A stretch of DNA of 64,000 bases, taken from contig NZ_MJAT01000012.1 in assembly GCF_001742305.1 (NCBI RefSeq), forward strand, positions 62,001 to 126,000, given 5' to 3'. The notes beneath the pieces were generated by a model that searched no databases, had not been told where the DNA came from, and saw nothing but the letters and a program-made list of their open reading frames with translations. Shown one piece after another: positions 62,145 to 64,000 of the stretch; position 1 is the first letter of the stretch, and the number at the start of each line of letters is the position of its first letter. The position numbers were made by a program, and so were the translations under genes. The DNA comes from Desulfuribacillus stibiiarsenatis. Lineage in GTDB: Bacteria > Bacillota > Bacilli > Desulfuribacillales > Desulfuribacillaceae.

Positions 62145-63709
62145 TGCATTGCGAAAAATATGAAGTTAACATTCAACGGTATTTAGATAATGATTTGACA
62201 GAAGCGGAGATTGCGGAGCTTTTACAGCACTTAGAAGAATGTCCCGCTTGTAAACAAGAATATGATGAATTTCAAAAACTGCATCAGCAATTACTCGAAC
62301 TTCCGCAAGTGACAATGGAAGATAGCTGTATTGATGACATTTTAAGTCGAATTGATTCAGGGGAAATAATACAGCAAAATAAGCAAATGGAAGAAAAGCC
62401 CAGTACAGAAGACGTAGTGAAACAACGACCGTTGTTCAATCGATATAAGCAGTATCTAGCACCAGTGGCAATTGCTGCTTCGATTCTGATTGCCATACTC
62501 ATAAGCAATGGTTCGTTCCTAAATGGCGACCCATATGCAGGGGAAGCACCTCGGGTCATGGAAGACTTAGAGCTTTCGATGGAAGCTATACCAAGCCCAG
62601 CTGATCCTGCTAACGAGTTCACTAACGACGGCCGAGATGCTCGTAACTTCAGTCTTTCGATAGCAGAAGAACAAAGTCATATGAAAAAGTTTGGTGTGGA
62701 TCGATCATTACTAAAAGACATGATGTTTAAGACAGAAGATATCAATCGTGCACCACGTGTCATCCAAACTTGGGTTGAATCATCCAAGGATATCTTCGCG
62801 GGACAATCCTATGCACTGAATGGAAAAACATACATTTTCGTTTCTTTAGGGAAGAAAACGACATCTGGTTTTGCGGTAAATATAGACAAAGTATACGTTT
62901 TAGAAGATGCATTATACATCTTCACAAAGATTAAAGAGCCTAGATTTAATGAGGTTGTGACAGAAACAACATCGTATCCAACAGCATTGGTGGTTGTGGA
63001 TGGAGAGTATCAAAATGTGAATTTTAACGACTGGCAAGGGGCAGAAATAGAAGTTTGGATTCCAGAGATTTATGGTATAGAATCGATATCAGAATTCCAG
63101 CAGTCTAGCTCTGAACTCATTAAAGTAGCATCTCCACAAGCGAATGCAACTCTTAAGGATTCAATTATGATACAAGGCATTGCACGAACTTTTGATGCGA
63201 CAGTCTACTATCGTGTCATTACAGAGAAGCAGGAAGAGCTTGCGAGTGGATCGTTCTTTGCTACGAAAGGGATTCCGGATTGGGGATATTTTGAGCAAGA
63301 AATATTCTTTGAATTACCGCAAAATCTTGCATCACAAGCGTATGTAGAATTATATGAATTAAGCTTACGAGATGGCGGGAAACTTGGCACGGTGACCATA
63401 CCTGTAAAATTAGAAAATACTGAGGATCGGCAAGCGATACAGCAGAAACATTGGGTTAGCTATCTAGTCAAAGCAATTGATTCTGGCAAACAACGGATTC
63501 AAGTGGAACAATTATCAGTGGATGCTAGAGATATTAAAGCGCCGAATATGATTGATATGAAGAACATTCCGATAATCCGCGATATTTCAACAGATAAAGT
63601 AAATACTGCAGTAAAGCATGCAGCGTTTGCGGATATCCAGTTGAACACAGAAATTGGTGCGTTGTTCACACCCGAGGGAAAGCTAATACAAATATATATA
63701 TTCGACTAA
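62144..63709 (+). CDS. Zinc-finger anti-sigma factor with PrcB-like and Gmad2-like domains
   Basis: 521-residue membrane protein. The N-terminal zf-HC2 domain (residues 1-45) has CEKYEVNIQRYLDNDL and HLEECPACK (H-x3-C-x2-C zinc motif); a membrane helix follows (about 105-125, APVAIAASILIAILIS). The extracellular part has a PrcB C-terminal-like domain (about 205-300, AGQSYALNGKTYIFVSLG) and a Gmad2-like immunoglobulin-type domain (about 330-430, SPQANATLKDSIMIQGIAR), then a final module. It probably holds the ECF sigma factor inactive until an envelope signal. ATG 62144 overlaps the sigma stop by one base. Confidence 0.78.
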   Translation: MHCEKYEVNIQRYLDNDLTEAEIAELLQHLEECPACKQEYDEFQKLHQQLLELPQVTMEDSCIDDILSRIDSGEIIQQNKQMEEKPSTEDVVKQRPLFNRYKQYLAPVAIAASILIAILISNGSFLNGDPYAGEAPRVMEDLELSMEAIPSPADPANEFTNDGRDARNFSLSIAEEQSHMKKFGVDRSLLKDMMFKTEDINRAPRVIQTWVESSKDIFAGQSYALNGKTYIFVSLGKKTTSGFAVNIDKVYVLEDALYIFTKIKEPRFNEVVTETTSYPTALVVVDGEYQNVNFNDWQGAEIEVWIPEIYGIESISEFQQSSSELIKVASPQANATLKDSIMIQGIARTFDATVYYRVITEKQEELASGSFFATKGIPDWGYFEQEIFFELPQNLASQAYVELYELSLRDGGKLGTVTIPVKLENTEDRQAIQQKHWVSYLVKAIDSGKQRIQVEQLSVDARDIKAPNMIDMKNIPIIRDISTDKVNTAVKHAAFADIQLNTEIGALFTPEGKLIQIYIFD

Positions 63710-63733
63710 CACCGCAAACGCGGTGTTTTTTTT
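63709..63733 (+). terminator. Terminator after the anti-sigma gene
   Basis: ACACCGC/GCGGTGT stem with an AAAC loop and a run of eight or more T residues. Confidence 0.88.
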
Positions 63734-63785
63734 GTTTTTTATACATAAAAATTATAGAAGACTTAAAGTGTTAGGAAGTGTTGCT

Positions 63786-64000
63786 ATGAAACAATTACCT
63801 ACTATTGATCATATTGGGATTGCCGTTGAAGACCTGGACGATGCGAAATATCTTTATGAATCTCTATTAGGTTTTCAATATATAGGTACATTTACTGTTC
63901 CAAATCAAAGGGTAAAGGTTGGAATTCTTCAGGCAGCAAATATCAGAATCGAATTACTGCAAGCAATCGATGAAGATAGCGTAATCCATCGATTTATACA
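63786..64000 (+). CDS. mce: Methylmalonyl-CoA epimerase / VOC family (3' partial)
   Basis: The first 71 residues of a vicinal-oxygen-chelate protein: IDHIGIAVEDLDDAKYLYES with the metal-binding His, LGFQYIGTFTVPNQRVKVGIL, and ANIRIELLQAIDEDSVI, as in methylmalonyl-CoA epimerase. The gene runs off the window, so the second metal-binding half is not visible. GGAAGTGTTGCT precedes the ATG. Other VOC enzymes remain possible. B12-dependent methylmalonyl-CoA mutase would be the usual partner and might lie downstream. Confidence 0.8.
   Translation, partial: MKQLPTIDHIGIAVEDLDDAKYLYESLLGFQYIGTFTVPNQRVKVGILQAANIRIELLQAIDEDSVIHRFI

Noticed and set aside
1-64000. CRISPR arrays, tRNA or rRNA genes, prophage or full insertion sequences
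   Set aside because: No regularly spaced direct repeats, no cloverleaf or rRNA sequences and no transposase or phage genes were recognised by reading; a tRNA scan would be needed to exclude all tRNAs.

Overview
The window reads as a low-GC, endospore-forming Firmicute of the Bacillales type. It carries the complete spoIIIAA-AH operon, spoIVB-spo0A, recN-ahrC, accBC, and the Bacillus-style split glycine dehydrogenase beside yqhH/yqhG. An anaerobic or facultative life is suggested by the hybrid-cluster protein Hcp with a Crp/Fnr-like site, the NfnAB transhydrogenase, a B12-dependent ribonucleotide reductase and OLE RNA. A Desulfuribacillus-like alkaliphile would fit, but that is inference; no rRNA or tRNA gene was seen to place it.

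Layout. 1-5.1 kb: end of a chemotaxis cluster (cheR partial, cheD, cheB, a Cache-type receptor, cheW). 5.4-8 kb: yqhG-yqhH on the minus strand. 8.1-16 kb: tandem glycine riboswitch and terminator controlling gcvT-gcvH-gcvPA-gcvPB, followed without a gap by two radical SAM proteins that look like the LipS1/LipS2 lipoyl synthase pair, then the octanoyltransferase lipM and an ArsR regulator. 16-20.6 kb: nrdJ, aroQ, a Xaa-Pro peptidase, efp. 20.6-23.3 kb: minus-strand DUF441 protein, phosphosulfolactate synthase-like protein and MFS transporter. 23.4-30.7 kb: yqhV, a double HD/HD-GYP protein, an acidic CD1247-like protein and the spoIIIA operon. 30.7-45 kb: accBC, Asp23/AmaP/DUF2273 envelope genes, nusB, a TsaD paralogue, nfnAB, folD, xseAB, ispA, OLE RNA, oapA, dxs. 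45-52 kb: tlyA, a membrane-anchored hypothetical, nadK, ahrC, recN, spoIVB, spo0A. 52-64 kb: msrB, uspA, hcp, a second HD/HD-GYP protein, an RNA methyltransferase, pabB-pabC, a degenerate MraY-like protein, an ECF sigma factor with its anti-sigma factor, and the start of a methylmalonyl-CoA epimerase gene.

The most notable points are: (1) a glycine-riboswitch operon that appears to encode both the glycine cleavage enzymes and an alternative route for lipoylating GcvH; (2) an OLE RNA locus with its membrane partner OapA, in the classical ispA-OLE-oapA-dxs setting; (3) a family of structured intergenic repeats (four copies plus fragments) with a conserved 3' hairpin and T-rich end, one of them inserted between OLE and oapA; and (4) an ECF sigma factor with a visible autoregulatory-type promoter, paired with a multidomain anti-sigma factor.
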